From Ascidia mentula (lineage: Eukaryota; Chordata; Ascidiacea; Phlebobranchia; Ascidiidae), in the NCBI GenBank assembly GCA_947561715.1, contig OX387201.1:18552001-18616000 (forward strand): a stretch of DNA of 64,000 bases, written 5' to 3'. Numbering within the stretch: the first letter of the stretch is position 1; each line of letters opens with the position of its first letter. The position numbers were made by a program, and so were the translations under genes. The notes beneath the pieces are model-generated. The model did no database searches. It saw only the letters and a list, made by a program, of their open reading frames with translations, and was not told the origin of the DNA. Shown in pieces: positions 62,450 to 64,000 of this stretch.

Positions 62450-62660
62450 TTTTAAGAACGCCTTTTTCCCGTTACGAAATTTACCTTCCTGTAACGAAAA
62501 TTTTGTTCCCAAAACGTAAATTCCGTTCCCATAACGAAAATTCCGTTCCCATAACGAAAATTCTGTTCCCGTAAGGAAAATTATGTTCACGGGTGAAAAC
62601 TTTGTTTCCAAAAGTGAAATTCTGTTGTAATTAGAAAAATAATTTTCCCGTATCAAAAAT
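62450..62660. repeat. Degenerate short tandem array
   Basis: About ten imperfect copies of a 19-20-bp word of the form TTCCCATAACGAAAATTCCG. The best-preserved copies lie at about 62515-62575, and the edges are decayed. Confidence 0.7.
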
Positions 62661-62869
62661 TTTGTTCACATGTTGTGCAAGAGCGGTGGCACCATTTATT
62701 TTTATCGCCTTGAAACGAGTGAATACAAAGGGCCAAAATACATGCAAAAAAGCACACTGTACGCTTTGGCGCAATTTGATTATGGCACGATCCAAACTGT
62801 CGCCAGGGCACCCCCTCCAGAAGCGGGCAGTTGTTACGTCTGGCAACGTTTTGGTGGGCGTAAGTGACG

Positions 62870-64000
62870 TCGAGTTCTTCTGGCAGCCGGGACGTACTAC
62901 CCAAACCGGAACGGTGCTGGTATCAGCCGATCAATGGATACGTATTGTTTGCTACGGTCAATATCAAGCTTAAACGTTTCGGCCGCTAACTGCACCACTT
63001 TCCACAGCCCGTCGTAAGAATCCGCCAAAGGAGGTTGTTTCTCGGCAAATCGGTACATGGTATCAAAGGAGGTTGTTTCTCGGCAAATCGGTACATGGTA
63101 TCAAAGGAGGTTGTTTCTCGGCAAATCGGTACATGGTATCAAAGGAGGTTGTTTCTCGGCAAATCGGTACATGGTATCAAAGGAGGTTGTTTCTCGGCAA
63201 ATCGGTACATGGTATCAAAGGAGGTTGTTTCTCGGCAAATCGGTACATGGTATCAAAGGAGGTTGTTTCTCGGCAAATCGGTACATGGTATCAAAGGAGG
63301 TTGTTTCTCGGCAAATCGGTACATGGTATCAAAGGAGGTTGTTTCTCGGCAAATCGGTACATGGTATCAAAGGAGGTTGTTTCTCGGCAAATCGGTACAT
63401 GGTATCAAAGGAGGTTGTTTCTCGGCAAATCGGTACATGGTATCAAAGGAGGTTGTTTCTCGGCAAATCGGTACATGGTATCAAAGGAGGTTGTTTCTCG
63501 GCAAATCGGTACATGGTATCAAAGGAGGTTGTTTCTCGGCAAATCGGTACATGGTATCAAAGGAGGTTGTTTCTCGGCAAATCGGTACATGGTATCAAAG
63601 GAGGTTGTTTCTCGGCAAATCGGTACATGGTAAGGTCTCCGATCTTTTGTAGAATGGTAGGGACGAACACATTAAGCTTTTTGGAACCCCTTCGCGGACC
63701 TTCTTGTGTCTCGACATGGGCGTCAAAAGTAGCTGTTTAAGAGGTATTCTTAATGCAAGAAAAAGCGTTGTGGGCTCGTCGTCGTTAAGTGGGGAAATGA
63801 TCTGCCCAGGCATCACCTATGTTGTGGCATAACCCATCTCAGTGAAAGAAATCTGCAAATGTTCTTTTGGTGTAGTGCGTATTCCAATAGTGCTCAACGT
63901 AGCTAATCCAACCAGTTAATTCCGAAGTGCGGTCTACGATCTGAAGACATGTAGGCTGGAATAGCCAAACAGGAAATCCAATGATATACAAAAGCCCTGA
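62870..64000 (-). pseudogene. Ty3/gypsy-like pol fossil, continuing past the window edge
   Basis: The minus strand has integrase-region sequence at the right end (related to 27.67-28.35 kb) and, further downstream, the post-integrase words ETFKLDIDRSK and VSIDRLIPAPF typical of gypsy-class pol. It is old, with several breaks. A 38-bp tandem array has expanded inside it. Confidence 0.7.
63027..63632. repeat. 38-bp minisatellite, about 16 identical copies
   Basis: The unit contains AAAGGAGGTTGTTTCTCGGC followed by AAATCGGTACATGGTATC. Fifteen full copies and one nearly full copy show no differences that I can see. Because 38 is not a multiple of three and the unit has no stop in any forward phase, long ORFs of about 190-230 codons appear in all three plus frames; these are artefacts. 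Perfect identity implies very recent expansion, or an assembly or copying effect. Confidence 0.92.

Noticed and set aside
63027-63632. GGAGG words in the array as ribosome binding sites, or the array as a CRISPR
   Set aside because: The locus is eukaryotic, the units are directly abutting without spacers, and there are no cas-like genes.
63035-63740. ORFs of 186-227 codons in all three plus frames
   Set aside because: They are produced by a stop-free 38-bp tandem unit; the encoded peptides are the same cycle read in different phases and have no flanking gene structure.

Overview
The window is AT-rich animal DNA with small exons and short GT-AG introns (mostly 100-900 bp). It is packed with inverted-repeat elements and old virus-like copies. 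Compact intron-containing genes, an NLR-type NACHT gene pair, Polinton remnants and hammerhead ribozyme repeats suggest an invertebrate deuterostome, most likely a Ciona-like tunicate. The organism call is inference from style, not from a diagnostic marker.

Layout. (1) 1-7.53 kb: the 5' part of a minus-strand multi-exon gene of unknown family ('gene X'). Its introns carry two related small inverted-repeat elements with hammerhead ribozyme sequences. (2) 9.27-27.5 kb: duplication unit A. It holds a broken membrane-protein-like ORF, an intact-looking nine-exon NACHT-LRR gene (NLR-A, plus strand), and a convergent tripeptidyl-peptidase II (TPP2) pseudogene on the minus strand. That pseudogene is split in a coding exon by a 3.07 kb DDE transposon with a perfect 6-bp target duplication. 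(3) 27.6-45.3 kb: a gene-poor stretch of fossils (Ty3/gypsy-like integrase pieces, Polinton capsid and polymerase B pieces) embedded in long direct repeats, with one module of about 115-230 bp recurring about eight times. (4) 45.3-59.7 kb: duplication unit B, with an open membrane-protein-like ORF, NLR-B (ten exons), a second TPP2 pseudogene with scrambled and missing exons, and a duplicated 5' fragment of gene X. (5) 60-64 kb: an LTR-like fossil, a degenerate short tandem array, and a gypsy-like fossil interrupted by about 16 identical 38-bp repeats.

Units A and B are a tandem segmental duplication of the order gene X - NLR - TPP2. Flanks, introns and 3' ends are nearly identical, but the 5' two thirds of the NLR gene is an island of high divergence that still keeps exon lengths exactly. 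Each TPP2 copy has lost a different part: A keeps the catalytic serine region and B keeps the histidine region, so neither looks functional. Comparing A and B gives clean empty sites for two insertions: an 826-bp inverted-repeat element in A, and an 89-bp insert in B that consists mostly of a complete hammerhead ribozyme flanked by a 12-bp target duplication. The ribozyme repeats are the most striking signal in the window.
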